From the NCBI GenBank assembly GCA_910588035.1, contig CAJUPY010000003.1:102690-166689 (forward strand): a stretch of DNA of 64,000 nucleotides. Direction: 5' to 3'. Both the position numbers and the translations under genes were made by a program. This document shows positions 1 through 8,500 of the stretch, piece by piece (position 1 is the stretch's first letter; every line of letters begins with the position of its first letter). This DNA comes from an uncultured Muribaculaceae bacterium (GTDB taxonomy: Bacteria; Bacteroidota; Bacteroidia; Bacteroidales; Muribaculaceae). The notes beneath the pieces were generated by a model. The model was not told the DNA's origin. It made no database searches and saw only the letters and a list, made by a program, of their open reading frames with translations.

Positions 1-961
1 CAGTCGGATCCCAACCCAATTTCGCTTTGGCCTTGGAGGGATCTCCGAGCAGGTTGACAACATCGGTCGGACGGTAGAAGTCGGGAGACACTTCGACCAG
101 CACACGCCCCGTCGCTTTGTCGATGCCTTTTTCGTCTGGACCCTCGCCGATGAACTCAAGTTCGATTCCGACACGACGGAATGCGAGAATGCAGAAATCT
201 CTGACCGAATGTTGAACACCTGTGGCGATCACATAATCGTCTGGCTCGGACTGTTGGAGAATCAGCCACATGCACTCGACGTAGTCTTTGGCGTAGCCCC
301 AGTCGCGCAGCGACGAAAGGTTGCCCAGATAGAGCTTGTCTTGTTTGCCTTGTGAGATGCGTGCGGCAGCAAGCGTGATTTTCCGCGTCACGAAAGTTTC
401 GCCCCGGCGTTCCGACTCATGATTGAACAAGATGCCCGAACAGGCAAACATGCCGTAGGCCTCGCGGTATTCCTTCACGATCCAGAACCCGTAGAGCTTG
501 GCGACGGCATAGGGGCTGTAGGGGTGGAACGGTGTGGTCTCGCTCTGGGGTATCTCCTCGACTTTGCCATAGAGCTCAGACGTCGAAGCCTGATAAATGC
601 GGCATGTCGTGGCGAGACCGTTGAGCCTGACAGCCTCCAGAATGCGCAAGACGCCGGTGGCATCTATGTTGGCCGTATATTCGGGAGAATCGAACGACAC
701 CTGGACATGACTCTGGGCCGCGAGATTGTAGATCTCGTCGGGTCTGACCTTGGAAATCACATGGACGATAGACATGGAGTCGCCGAGGTCGGCATAGTGG
801 AGATGAAATCTCTCATGACCTTCAAGATGGGCGATGCGTTCGCGGAAATCGACCGACGAACGGCGTATGATGCCATGCACGTCATATCCTTTCTCAAGCA
901 ATAGTTCGGCGAGATAGGAACCGTCCTGGCCTGTCACGCCTGTAATCAAGGCTGTCTTCAT
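1..961 (-). CDS. gmd: GDP-mannose 4,6-dehydratase, C-terminus cut by window edge
   Basis: Converts GDP-mannose to GDP-4-dehydro-6-deoxymannose, the first step toward GDP-fucose and other deoxyhexoses of surface glycans, in the cytoplasm. The reverse strand reads MKTALITGVTGQDGSYLAE, the GxxGxxG Rossmann start of this short-chain dehydratase family. Further on come the catalytic region with YxxxK (SPYAVAKLY) and the C-terminal motif RPTDVVNLLGDPSKA. About 320 codons are present; the family is about 355-380 residues, so roughly the last 40 lie outside. The start is fixed because the nucleotide-binding motif begins at once. A promoter sits almost on top of the start codon (see the promoter entry). 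Identification is by family motifs and is firm. Confidence 0.95.
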   Translation of the reverse strand, partial: MKTALITGVTGQDGSYLAELLLEKGYDVHGIIRRSSVDFRERIAHLEGHERFHLHYADLGDSMSIVHVISKVRPDEIYNLAAQSHVQVSFDSPEYTANIDATGVLRILEAVRLNGLATTCRIYQASTSELYGKVEEIPQSETTPFHPYSPYAVAKLYGFWIVKEYREAYGMFACSGILFNHESERRGETFVTRKITLAAARISQGKQDKLYLGNLSSLRDWGYAKDYVECMWLILQQSEPDDYVIATGVQHSVRDFCILAFRRVGIELEFIGEGPDEKGIDKATGRVLVEVSPDFYRPTDVVNLLGDPSKAKAKLGWDPT

Positions 962-966
962 GTTGG

Positions 967-998
967 CAAAGTTAGTGACCTTATGTCAGATATGCAAA
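967..998 (-). promoter_or_regulatory. Promoter of gmd
   Basis: On the reverse strand a TTTTG (-33 element, 995-999) is followed after 20 bases by TAACTTTG (-7 element, 967-974), a full match to the Bacteroidetes housekeeping promoter. The -7 element ends only 5 bases before the ATG, so the transcript would have almost no leader. Confidence 0.7.
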
Positions 999-1028
999 AT
1001 AAATAATGGCTGAAATAAAAAATTAAAC

Positions 1029-1036
1029 TAAATTTG
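1029..1036 (+). promoter_or_regulatory. -7 promoter element of the amino acid permease gene
   Basis: TAAATTTG matches TAnnTTTG. It overlaps a possible TTG start at 1034, which argues that translation begins at the ATG at 1064, leaving a leader of about 25 bases. No clear TTTG is seen 20 bases upstream. Confidence 0.55.
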
Positions 1037-1063
1037 CACCCGATTTTGAAACACCCCTTGAAA

Positions 1064-2488
1064 ATGGATTCATCGAAGCAACTCGGATTTGCAGGGCTGG
1101 TCGCCATCGTATTCGGCATGGTGGTCGGCTCGGGAATATATAACCTGCCGCAAAACATGGCGGCACAGGCGGGGTTGGGAGCAGTGGTGATCTCCTGGGT
1201 GGTCACTGCTTTCTGCATGTTGTTTCTGGTGGCTACATTCAAGACACTTGCCGACCGGCGTCCCGACATGAAGGCCGGCATATATGAGTATGCGAGAGCC
1301 GGTTTCGGAAATTATCTCGGTTTCAACATGGCATGGGGATACTGGCTGTGTGCCTGTTTCGCCAATATCGCATATGCGGCGATGCTCAACGATTCGTTCG
1401 GCGCTTTTTTTCCTGTTTTCCTCGACCACGGCTGGCCTACCGTCGCACTCGGTTCGGGATTGATATGGGTGATGTATTTTCTTGTTGTCAACGGCATCAA
1501 GACGGCCAAGGCTGTGAACATGGTTCTGGCAGTGCTGAAAGTCATAGCCATATCGTTCATTCTCGTGTTGCTTGTCCTTAATGTGAAAATGGGATTGTTC
1601 AGTTATGATTTCTGGGGCAGGTTGAGCGATCTCGGCGGACTTGATTCACAAATCAACAGCACCGTAATGGTCACTCTGTGGTGTTTTCTCGGCATAGAGG
1701 GCGCGGTCATGATGGCGGCGAGGGCCAGGAATCCGATGGACGTCGGACGAGCCGGTCTGACCGGTTTTTTTCTTGCCTGGATTCTCTATGTGCTTGTCTC
1801 GGTGTTATGTTTCGGTGTGATGACTCAACCTGAGCTGGCGTCACTTGAGAACCCGTCAGTCGCTTACGTGCTCCGCACGGTCGTTGGAGACTGGGCCTAT
1901 TACTTTGTGATAGTCTCTATAATCGTGTCGCTCATAGGAGGGTGGGTGTCGTGGAGCCTTATCTGTGCGCAGGTGCCTATGGAAGCTGCCGAGGTTGGAA
2001 TTTTCCCGAAAAAATTTCTCAAGCTCAACCGCAATGCCATGCCTGGCTATGCAATCTTTGTCTCGAGCGTCATAATGCAGATCTTCCTGTTTTTTGTCGT
2101 TATGGCTGACAATATCTATCTGGCGGCACTCAGCATCTCGGGCATGATGATTCTTCCTCCTTATTTTTTCAGCGGACTATATCTCTGGAAAGCTACACTC
2201 AGACCCGAATGGCTGCGCAATCCGTCGCGTGTAAGACTGCTCCGGTTCCGTGTCGTGGGCGTGATCTGCTCAATAAACTGCCTGTGGATGATTTACGCCG
2301 GCGGTCTCGACCTGCTGATGCTGTCATCGTGGTTCTATCTGCCGGGATTCTTTTTCTATGTCAAGGTGCGCAACCGTGACCGCCGTCCCACTCCCCGGAA
2401 TGTCATCTCCTGCTTCACTGTCGCCGAGCGGTGGCAGTTGGCGGCCATGGTCGCTTGTGCCGTGATGTCGGCATTATTTGTCAGATGA
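1064..2488 (+). CDS. APC-superfamily amino acid permease/antiporter
   Basis: Inner membrane transporter of the basic amino acid/polyamine antiporter type (APC superfamily), 474 aa. The N-terminus reads KQLGFAGLVAIVFGMVVGSG, with the GxxxGSGI signature of helix 1, followed by about a dozen hydrophobic segments and the IEGAVMMAARARNP segment of the substrate-site helix. By family it would exchange arginine, lysine, ornithine or a similar amino acid; the substrate cannot be read from the sequence. An in-frame TTG lies 30 bases upstream but is inside the promoter, so the ATG at 1064 is preferred. It stands alone, with gmd divergent and an envelope operon downstream. Confidence 0.88.
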   Translation: MDSSKQLGFAGLVAIVFGMVVGSGIYNLPQNMAAQAGLGAVVISWVVTAFCMLFLVATFKTLADRRPDMKAGIYEYARAGFGNYLGFNMAWGYWLCACFANIAYAAMLNDSFGAFFPVFLDHGWPTVALGSGLIWVMYFLVVNGIKTAKAVNMVLAVLKVIAISFILVLLVLNVKMGLFSYDFWGRLSDLGGLDSQINSTVMVTLWCFLGIEGAVMMAARARNPMDVGRAGLTGFFLAWILYVLVSVLCFGVMTQPELASLENPSVAYVLRTVVGDWAYYFVIVSIIVSLIGGWVSWSLICAQVPMEAAEVGIFPKKFLKLNRNAMPGYAIFVSSVIMQIFLFFVVMADNIYLAALSISGMMILPPYFFSGLYLWKATLRPEWLRNPSRVRLLRFRVVGVICSINCLWMIYAGGLDLLMLSSWFYLPGFFFYVKVRNRDRRPTPRNVISCFTVAERWQLAAMVACAVMSALFVR

Positions 2489-2584
2489 AGTTTTTTATGC
2501 TTTAGACCATCGTTTTCGACAAAATTCACTATCTTTACCGAAATTTAGCATTTCGCTTATCTCATTCACATTTCACTGATCAAA

Positions 2585-3334
2585 ATGAGTTCAAAGTCAA
2601 AACTAAGGACTGCAATAGCTGCAGTGGCCCTGATTGCATCGTCATTTATGACAATGTCGTCACAAGAGATGTTCAAACGGGGTCTTGAACAACATTCGTT
2701 CATACCTAAGGGTCAATGGATCACCGGCGTGAGCGTCAATTTCTCGCAGACCCACCAGAATAACTATCAGTTTTTCATTGTCGAGAACATCGACGGAGAC
2801 ACCTATTCGTTCAAAGTGACGCCGATGCTGCTCTATTGCTTCAAAGATAACCTCGCTGCCGGCGGGAAGTTCGGTTACCAGCGTACACGGAACAAAATCA
2901 ATGCCGCAGATGTCGTGGTTGACAGCGAGAGCGATTACGATGTCGACAATCTCTATAGCATAAGCCACAATTATTCGGCGATGACATGTTTCAGAAACTA
3001 TATCAGTTTCGGAAACAACAAACGGTTCGGCATGTTCAACGAACTGCAGCTCCAGGTCGGTGGCGGACAGTCGAAACTGACAAAGGGAACGGGTGAGGAC
3101 TTCACCGGCACCTATGAGCGCAATTTCAGCCTCGATGTGGGGCTTGCTCCGGGAATGATTATGTTCCTCAACAACTATTCGGCAATCGAGGTCAATGTCG
3201 GTGTTCTCGGTTTTTCATACACATCGACAAAATCGACCACCGACCGCATATATGTCGCGCACCGCAGTTCAAAGTCGGCCAACTTTAAAGTCAACCTTTT
3301 TTCAATCACCTTTGGAGTGGCATTTTATCTCTGA
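2585..3334 (+). CDS. Outer membrane beta-barrel protein, first paralogue
   Basis: A 249-aa protein of unknown function. Residues 1 to about 26 form a signal peptide. The rest is a series of short alternating amphipathic strands with many aromatic residues, and it ends in FGVAFYL with a C-terminal aromatic/aliphatic strand, the pattern of small outer membrane barrels. It shares the motif FIPKGQW, placed just before the first strand, with the next gene (3336-4235), and both follow the same strand plan, so they are probably tandem duplicates. A weak -7 element TATCTTTA lies at 2530-2537. It is the first gene of a four-gene operon; the next gene starts one base after its stop. Confidence 0.75.
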   Translation: MSSKSKLRTAIAAVALIASSFMTMSSQEMFKRGLEQHSFIPKGQWITGVSVNFSQTHQNNYQFFIVENIDGDTYSFKVTPMLLYCFKDNLAAGGKFGYQRTRNKINAADVVVDSESDYDVDNLYSISHNYSAMTCFRNYISFGNNKRFGMFNELQLQVGGGQSKLTKGTGEDFTGTYERNFSLDVGLAPGMIMFLNNYSAIEVNVGVLGFSYTSTKSTTDRIYVAHRSSKSANFKVNLFSITFGVAFYL

Positions 3335-3335
3335 T

Positions 3336-4235
3336 ATGAAACACCTGATTATAGCTACATTAAGCCTGTTGGCCATTGCGACATCGACAATGCCGGCCAA
3401 CGCGTCGGCCGATCCGGCCGGAGGTGAGGTGATCGTGCTTGACAAACTGGCACGGTCAAAAAAAATTCCGGTAGATTCAACTGTCGTCGCCGGAGAGTTT
3501 GACGATGAGAAAGTGATTGTCGGAAACGACACCGTCAGCATTATAATACCTCAGAAAAACTACGGACGTTATGATCGCGGACTCTATAATTTTCTGTTCA
3601 TTCCTAAAGGACAGTGGGCATTCGGGCTGACTGCCTCCTATGGAGAGTTTGACAGCGACGACGTTCAGTTGCTCGGAATAATCTCTGATCTCGACATGAA
3701 AGTGAAGGCTTATTCGATTCGTCCGTCAATAGCCTATTTCATTCGCAACAACCAGTCGGTCGGATTGAAATTCAACTATGTCAGAACCGAAGGCGACCTC
3801 GACAGGCTCGCCGTTGATTTTGACGATGACCTGAATTTCGATGTACGCGACGTCAGTTACTACAGCACAAACTATTCGGCCTCGTTTTTCTACCGTAACT
3901 ACATAGGTCTCGGCACGGCGAAGCGTTTCGCCGTCTTCAACGATGTCGACCTTACTTTCGGAAGCGGTTCGTCAAGATTCAAACGCTATTATGGCGGAGA
4001 GTTGCGTGACACCCACACAAACTCGACTACGGCATCTCTCAATTTCAGCCCCGGTCTGTGCGTGTTCATCATGGACAACGTCTCGTTTAACGTCTCGTTC
4101 GGCGTTTTCGGAATCAACATGAAAAACGAGAAGCAGAAGACAAACGGCATTGACGAAGGTTCGCGCTTTTCATCAGGCGCGAACTTCCGATTCAACATCT
4201 TCAACATCAATTTCGGACTCGGAATACATATCTAA
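3336..4235 (+). CDS. Outer membrane beta-barrel protein, second paralogue
   Basis: A 299-aa protein starting at the ATG just after the preceding stop; MKHLIIATLSLLAIATS is a clear signal peptide, so in-frame starts inside the upstream gene are not used. A variable insert of about 75 residues precedes RGLYNFLFIPKGQWAFGL, which aligns with RGLEQHSFIPKGQWITGV of the upstream paralogue. Strands then alternate to the C-terminal FNINFGLGIHI. No enzyme motif is visible. The stop codon is directly followed by the lipoprotein start at 4236, so the genes are translationally linked. Function unknown; location in the outer membrane is inferred from strand pattern and signal peptide. Confidence 0.75.
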   Translation: MKHLIIATLSLLAIATSTMPANASADPAGGEVIVLDKLARSKKIPVDSTVVAGEFDDEKVIVGNDTVSIIIPQKNYGRYDRGLYNFLFIPKGQWAFGLTASYGEFDSDDVQLLGIISDLDMKVKAYSIRPSIAYFIRNNQSVGLKFNYVRTEGDLDRLAVDFDDDLNFDVRDVSYYSTNYSASFFYRNYIGLGTAKRFAVFNDVDLTFGSGSSRFKRYYGGELRDTHTNSTTASLNFSPGLCVFIMDNVSFNVSFGVFGINMKNEKQKTNGIDEGSRFSSGANFRFNIFNINFGLGIHI

Positions 4236-5804
4236 ATGAGAATCTCAAGAATCTTACCGGCCCTGACGGCCGCCATGGCAATGCTGCTTTCAGGCTGCAT
4301 ACACAACGATATACCCTATCCGTCAATTCATGCCAACTTCTTGACATTTGAAGTTGACGGAGCAAGCCAACCGTCACGAATCGACTCGACAAACTACACG
4401 GTGACAGTCTATCTGGCCGAGCCGACCGACATCAGAAAAGTGACTGTGAAATCCTACAGCCTCACTCCCGAAACACGGATGAGCGGAATTGACCTCTCTT
4501 TGCCTCTGAACCTCGAACAACCTGAGACTGCCGTTCTGAGCATATATCAAGACTACACCTGGACGATCTCGGCCGTGCAGAACATAGAACGTTATTTCAC
4601 CGTCAAGTCTCAGATTGGAACATCGGTTATCGATACTGACAACCACACCGTAACGGCAACGATTCCGACAACTGCCGATCTCAGCCGTGTCACGGTGCTG
4701 ACAATGAAACTCGGGGCCGAAGGCTCGACGGTCAGCGACGATCTGGCCGGAAAAACTGTCGATTTCTCATCACCGGTCAAGGTGACCGTCACTACCCATG
4801 GGATTGCACGCGAGTGGACGATCACAATTGACCAGACCGATGCGCCCGTGACCTCTGTGCGCGCCGACGCGTGGACTTGTGTCGCATGGCTCTATGGTGA
4901 GGCTCAGGAAGGGAAAGACAACGGATTTGAATATCGTCGTGCTTCGGAGACATCATGGCAAAAGGTTCCGGCTGAGTGGATAACTGCTGAAGGAGGAAAC
5001 TTCCGGGCCCGGCTCATTCATCTCGAACCTTCGACCGATTATGTGGCGCGTGCCTACAGCGGCTCTGACTTCGGCGAGGAAATGGAATTTACTACAGGCA
5101 TGTCGCTTCAGGTGCCGAATTCCGATTTCAACAGCTGGTGGCTCAATGGTAAAATCTGGAATCCGTGGGCTGAGAACAGCGACAGATTCTGGGATACGGG
5201 CAACAAGGGTGCCACGACGCTCGGACCGAGCAACACTGTTCCGACCGATGATACCCCGACCGGAACCGGTCAGGCCGCGAAGCTCGAGACTCGTTTTGTC
5301 GGTGTGAGCATTCTCGGAAAACTGGCCGCTGGTAACATCTTCACCGGTGAATATGTGGCGACCGAGGGAACCAACGGAATTCTGAGCTTCGGACGTGAGT
5401 TCAAGCAGAGACCGACAAAATTGAGAGGGTATTTCAAATATAACAGTGTGCCGATCTCCCACGCCACTACCCAGTGGAATCATCTGAAAGGGCAGCCCGA
5501 CACCTGCATTGTCTGGGTCGCGCTCTCTGACGGCGAACAACCCTATGAGATCAGAACGAACCCCAAGAAGCTGCAACTTTTCGACAAAAATGATCCTTCA
5601 GTCATCGCCTACGGAAACTTTGAGCTGGGTGAAACCGTTACAGAGTATATGCCGTTTGAGGTGAATCTCGACTATAACGCGACAAACCGTGTTCCCAACT
5701 ACATTGTCATTGTAGGCTCGGCGAGCAAATATGGCGATTATTTCACCGGTGGAAACGGTTCGGTTCTGTGGCTCGATGACCTTGAACTTGTTTACGATTA
5801 TTAA
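4236..5804 (+). CDS. Surface/periplasmic lipoprotein with PCMD-like C-terminal domain
   Basis: A 522-aa lipoprotein: signal peptide with lipobox LLSGC, lipidated cysteine at residue 21. Residues about 30-210 hold two immunoglobulin-like repeats of the type seen in Bacteroidales glycan-binding lipoproteins (each has a segment ending in YFTV or EWTITI), about 210-285 a fibronectin-like segment ending YVARAYSG, and about 290-522 a beta-sandwich resembling the PCMD (putative carbohydrate metabolism) domain, ending VLWLDDLELVYDY. This C-terminal WLDDLELVY signature is the basis for the family call. It directly follows the barrel genes, so the operon probably builds one envelope assembly. Substrate unknown. 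Confidence 0.75.
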   Translation: MRISRILPALTAAMAMLLSGCIHNDIPYPSIHANFLTFEVDGASQPSRIDSTNYTVTVYLAEPTDIRKVTVKSYSLTPETRMSGIDLSLPLNLEQPETAVLSIYQDYTWTISAVQNIERYFTVKSQIGTSVIDTDNHTVTATIPTTADLSRVTVLTMKLGAEGSTVSDDLAGKTVDFSSPVKVTVTTHGIAREWTITIDQTDAPVTSVRADAWTCVAWLYGEAQEGKDNGFEYRRASETSWQKVPAEWITAEGGNFRARLIHLEPSTDYVARAYSGSDFGEEMEFTTGMSLQVPNSDFNSWWLNGKIWNPWAENSDRFWDTGNKGATTLGPSNTVPTDDTPTGTGQAAKLETRFVGVSILGKLAAGNIFTGEYVATEGTNGILSFGREFKQRPTKLRGYFKYNSVPISHATTQWNHLKGQPDTCIVWVALSDGEQPYEIRTNPKKLQLFDKNDPSVIAYGNFELGETVTEYMPFEVNLDYNATNRVPNYIVIVGSASKYGDYFTGGNGSVLWLDDLELVYDY

Positions 5805-5832
5805 TGCTAACCAAATTTAAATATTGCACAAA

Positions 5833-6495
5833 ATGAAAAAGACACTCATTCTCGCTGCATTGCTTGCCGGTTCACTCACTGCCGGTGCGCAGACTCTTTT
5901 TGATAATGAAAACAATCATGCTTATTTCGGTGCGCGCATCGGTCTCGATGTGACCTCTGCTTCAGATGGACACGGCATCTATTCCAACGGTGCCGGTTTT
6001 CATGTCGGGGCAGTCTACAATATTCCCTTGTATATGAATTTCTATTTTGAACCGGGTGTCAGCATCTTCTACAACACGTTCGGACAACAGGTGACGACCG
6101 CTTGGAATGAAGATGTGCCGGGTGACGTACCTTTTACTGTCGACGGCTCTATCCGCAACTTCGGTTTCCGTGTGCCGTTCAATCTCGGTTTCCGTTTTGA
6201 CCTGACCGATGAGATCGGCGTGAGCCTATATACCGGTCCGGTTCTGAACTACAGCATAACGGCCAAGGAACATTGGGACAAAGTCGGTGGAGAGGAGATC
6301 ATGGACGGAGGTTCACTTTTCGGATACCGTGGTTTCAAACATTTTGACTTGCAGTGGGACTTCGGTGTCGGTCTTTCCTATCAGAAGTACTATCTGTCGG
6401 TCGGCGGTGCTGTCGGTGTGACCAAAGTCTTTGACAATCCCGTCATCGATTTCCGTCGAAACAACTTCACTATTGCCCTCGGTTATAATTTCTGA
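5833..6495 (+). CDS. PorT-like outer membrane beta-barrel protein
   Basis: A 220-aa secreted protein. MKKTLILAALLAGSLTAGAQ is a signal peptide cleaved after AGAQ, and the mature part (FGARIGLDVTSAS... to FTIALGYNF) has the eight-strand pattern and terminal aromatic of outer-membrane-beta-barrel (PorT-like) proteins. A TTG nine bases upstream is in frame, but the ATG at 5833 gives a proper signal peptide. It is the last gene of the envelope operon, 28 bases after the lipoprotein stop, and is followed by a strong terminator. Function unknown. Confidence 0.8.
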   Translation: MKKTLILAALLAGSLTAGAQTLFDNENNHAYFGARIGLDVTSASDGHGIYSNGAGFHVGAVYNIPLYMNFYFEPGVSIFYNTFGQQVTTAWNEDVPGDVPFTVDGSIRNFGFRVPFNLGFRFDLTDEIGVSLYTGPVLNYSITAKEHWDKVGGEEIMDGGSLFGYRGFKHFDLQWDFGVGLSYQKYYLSVGGAVGVTKVFDNPVIDFRRNNFTIALGYNF

Positions 6496-6511
6496 TATAT
6501 CAATATATAAA

Positions 6512-6552
6512 ACAGAGAGGACGCGCCGCAGGCGCGTCCTCTCTGTCGTTTT
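6512..6552. terminator. Bidirectional intrinsic terminator
   Basis: A perfect 16-bp stem (6512-6527 with 6531-6546) and a GCA loop, flanked by A-rich sequence on the left and CGTTTT on the right. It serves the convergent envelope operon and the leucine-rich repeat gene. Confidence 0.9.
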
Positions 6553-6595
6553 GTGAGCGGTTGCTCATTGTTACAAGCGGTAGCGATGAAGCGGT

Positions 6596-7903
6596 TTATC
6601 TGACGACTATCTTTTTCCCAAGGAAAATGTAGCAGCCGGGTGCGAGGGTGGCGATTTGACCGCGGGTCGCGTTTTCAAGAACTCTGACACCCATGAGATC
6701 ATAGACATCGCCGGTCTTATTCTCGTCAGTTGATGTGACATTATCAACTCCGGCGAGAGAGCCTTTGATATTGACGAAATTTTTCCAACCCACGGCTTCT
6801 GCATATCTATCCTCACTTCCCTGTGGCACATTGAGAGTGGCCGTTTTGTATGCTTGATCGGCAAACGAGTTGTCGAGACATGAGGGGGGATTGGCAGCGG
6901 CGCATTCGACTGATGTGATCAAGGTGCAGCCTCCGAAAGCAGATGCACCTACCGATGTCAGATTGGCCGGCAGTTTGACATTTGTCAGCTTTGTGCAACT
7001 GTAGAATTGATTTGTGGAAACTGTCTTCACTTTATCGCCGAGCACCAGAGATTTCAACTCGCCCATGGTTAATCCGAAATTATCGGGTGACTGCAGGTCG
7101 GCTGCGTCAACATCAAGATATAGTGTAGAGGCGTTTGAGAGAGACGGGGTAGAGCCGTAGATAATTTCTCCCGACCCTGTCTGAGTGATTTTGAGATCGG
7201 TCACTTTTGGATTGAAAGCGCTGCGGTTGTCTATGACGTGGATGTCACATAGCTCGAGAGTTCCGACTTTACCTTGGTCAAAAATCGCGGCTCCGGTAGG
7301 CAATGTCACCTCTCCACTGACCTTCATGGTTACGACTTCAGCTTGTTGGAAGCTATATTTTCCAAGGGTCAGCGGGCCTTGCAGCTCCACATTGTTGATT
7401 TTACATCTCATGAATGCTTTTTCTCCGATGACTTTGATGTTTGTTAAATCGATCGATAATGTCGATTTGACGGCATTGAAGCACCCTGTTGAAATTTCTG
7501 TGAGAGCGGAACCAAATTCAACTTTCTCCACTGTGCTGAGATAGAAAACCTCTTTACCGAGTGTCTTCAGTCCCGGCATTTTCACTTCCTTGATTTTTTT
7601 CGCGAGGAAAAATGCCTGGTCGCCGATACTTGTCACACTTTCTGCCGCTGTCAATGTCTGCAACGACGAGTTGGAATTGAAAGCCTTGGCTGCTATGCTT
7701 GTAACGGCATAGGTCTTGCCGTCGTACTCCACACTTGCCGGAATTACGGCATCGGTGAGATCAGATGCACACCCCGATACCGTGGCGGTATTGTCGTCAA
7801 TGGTTGTATAGACGATTTTGTCTTTTGTGAAAATCCAGGCATCCGCGTTTTGGATGCCGAAGCATGCAACAATAAATGTGGCTAATAATGATTTTTTAAG
7901 CAT
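6596..7903 (-). CDS. BspA-like leucine-rich repeat secreted protein
   Basis: A 435-aa protein with signal peptide MLKKSLLATFIVACFGIQNADA, then leucine-rich repeats of the BspA/Treponema type (for example VTSIAAKAFNSNSSLQTL, VTSIGDQAFFLAKKIKEV and LTSVGASAFGGCTLITSV) between about residues 60 and 355. A short C-terminal module (GDVYDLMGVRVLE...CYIFLGKKIVVR) has the form of the Bacteroidales type IX-like sorting tail. By family such proteins bind host or bacterial surfaces; no specific ligand can be read. An upstream TTG at 7936 falls inside the -7 promoter element, so the ATG at 7903 is chosen. Transcribed alone. Confidence 0.82.
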   Translation of the reverse strand: MLKKSLLATFIVACFGIQNADAWIFTKDKIVYTTIDDNTATVSGCASDLTDAVIPASVEYDGKTYAVTSIAAKAFNSNSSLQTLTAAESVTSIGDQAFFLAKKIKEVKMPGLKTLGKEVFYLSTVEKVEFGSALTEISTGCFNAVKSTLSIDLTNIKVIGEKAFMRCKINNVELQGPLTLGKYSFQQAEVVTMKVSGEVTLPTGAAIFDQGKVGTLELCDIHVIDNRSAFNPKVTDLKITQTGSGEIIYGSTPSLSNASTLYLDVDAADLQSPDNFGLTMGELKSLVLGDKVKTVSTNQFYSCTKLTNVKLPANLTSVGASAFGGCTLITSVECAAANPPSCLDNSFADQAYKTATLNVPQGSEDRYAEAVGWKNFVNIKGSLAGVDNVTSTDENKTGDVYDLMGVRVLENATRGQIATLAPGCYIFLGKKIVVR

Positions 7904-7933
7904 AACTGTGTGTTTAATGTTAAAGTGTTGGCG

Positions 7934-7941
7934 CAAAGATA
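7934..7941 (-). promoter_or_regulatory. -7 promoter element of the leucine-rich repeat gene
   Basis: TATCTTTG on the reverse strand, 30 bases before the ATG at 7903. No TTTG is found 20 bases upstream; a run of eight C lies at about 7965-7972. Confidence 0.55.
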
Positions 7942-8038
7942 GAAAAATAAAAGGGAGGAATTTACCCCCCCCAATTGTTAACGTAATTTAACATTAAGTT
8001 GATGACTGTTGTCGCTTGTCTATTGCTAAAAAAGGTTG

Positions 8039-8398
8039 TCACTCTATTGCTGAAGCATAGTTACCTGCTATTTGGGCGATGGCTCGTTTTGCCGGCTGAC
8101 GTTTGCCGTCTATTGTGGTGATCAGTTCCTTGACCGGATAAAAGTCTGGATTTTGCGCAACCTGAAAGTCGTCAGCGTCTTCATCGGCCGGACGGTCGGA
8201 ACCGGCAGCTGCCTCGACAATTTCTTCAGAGTCGGCGATGTCAGAAGCGATGTCACCGCCATTGACGATCGTCATTTCCAACGAAACCGGATTGACTCTC
8301 AACTGAGGTGATTGATCAAACAGGTTGTCATTTTCTATATAGAGACTGACGAGGTGTTTCACACGTTCTATAAATTCTTCACGTTTCATATCATTCAT
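8039..8398 (-). CDS. Hypothetical protein, acidic, 119 aa
   Basis: Not recognised. Starting at MNDMKREEFIERV, the protein has an N-terminal helix (about residues 1-30), an acidic middle rich in D/E/A (ADSEEIVEAAAGSDRPADED) that is probably disordered, and a basic end KRQPAKRAIAQIA. No signal peptide or membrane segment. A longer in-frame start at 8473 would begin inside the sdhB terminator and is rejected; MKREEF at 8389 is an alternative start. It lies downstream of sdhCAB on the same strand but beyond that operon's terminator, so it likely has its own promoter, which I could not identify. Confidence 0.55.
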   Translation of the reverse strand: MNDMKREEFIERVKHLVSLYIENDNLFDQSPQLRVNPVSLEMTIVNGGDIASDIADSEEIVEAAAGSDRPADEDADDFQVAQNPDFYPVKELITTIDGKRQPAKRAIAQIAGNYASAIE

Positions 8399-8439
8399 GT
8401 TTTTAGAAACATAACAACCTCCCGGTTCATCTTGTTCTG

Positions 8440-8477
8440 AAAAAAAGAGTTGCAGAACCGTCAGATTCTGCAACTCT
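8440..8477 (-). terminator. Intrinsic terminator of sdhCAB
   Basis: On the reverse strand a perfect 12-bp stem (8466-8477 with 8446-8457), an 8-base loop and a run of six T (8440-8445), 24 bases after the sdhB stop. Confidence 0.93.
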
Positions 8478-8500
8478 CTGAATTATTGAAGTAAATTAGC

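Noticed and set aside
1034..1063. TTG start for the amino acid permease
   Set aside because: It overlaps the -7 promoter element; the ATG at 1064 begins the conserved N-terminus.
7965..7972. Run of eight C upstream of the leucine-rich repeat gene as a phase-variable switch
   Set aside because: Short, outside the core promoter, and a single sequence cannot show length variation.
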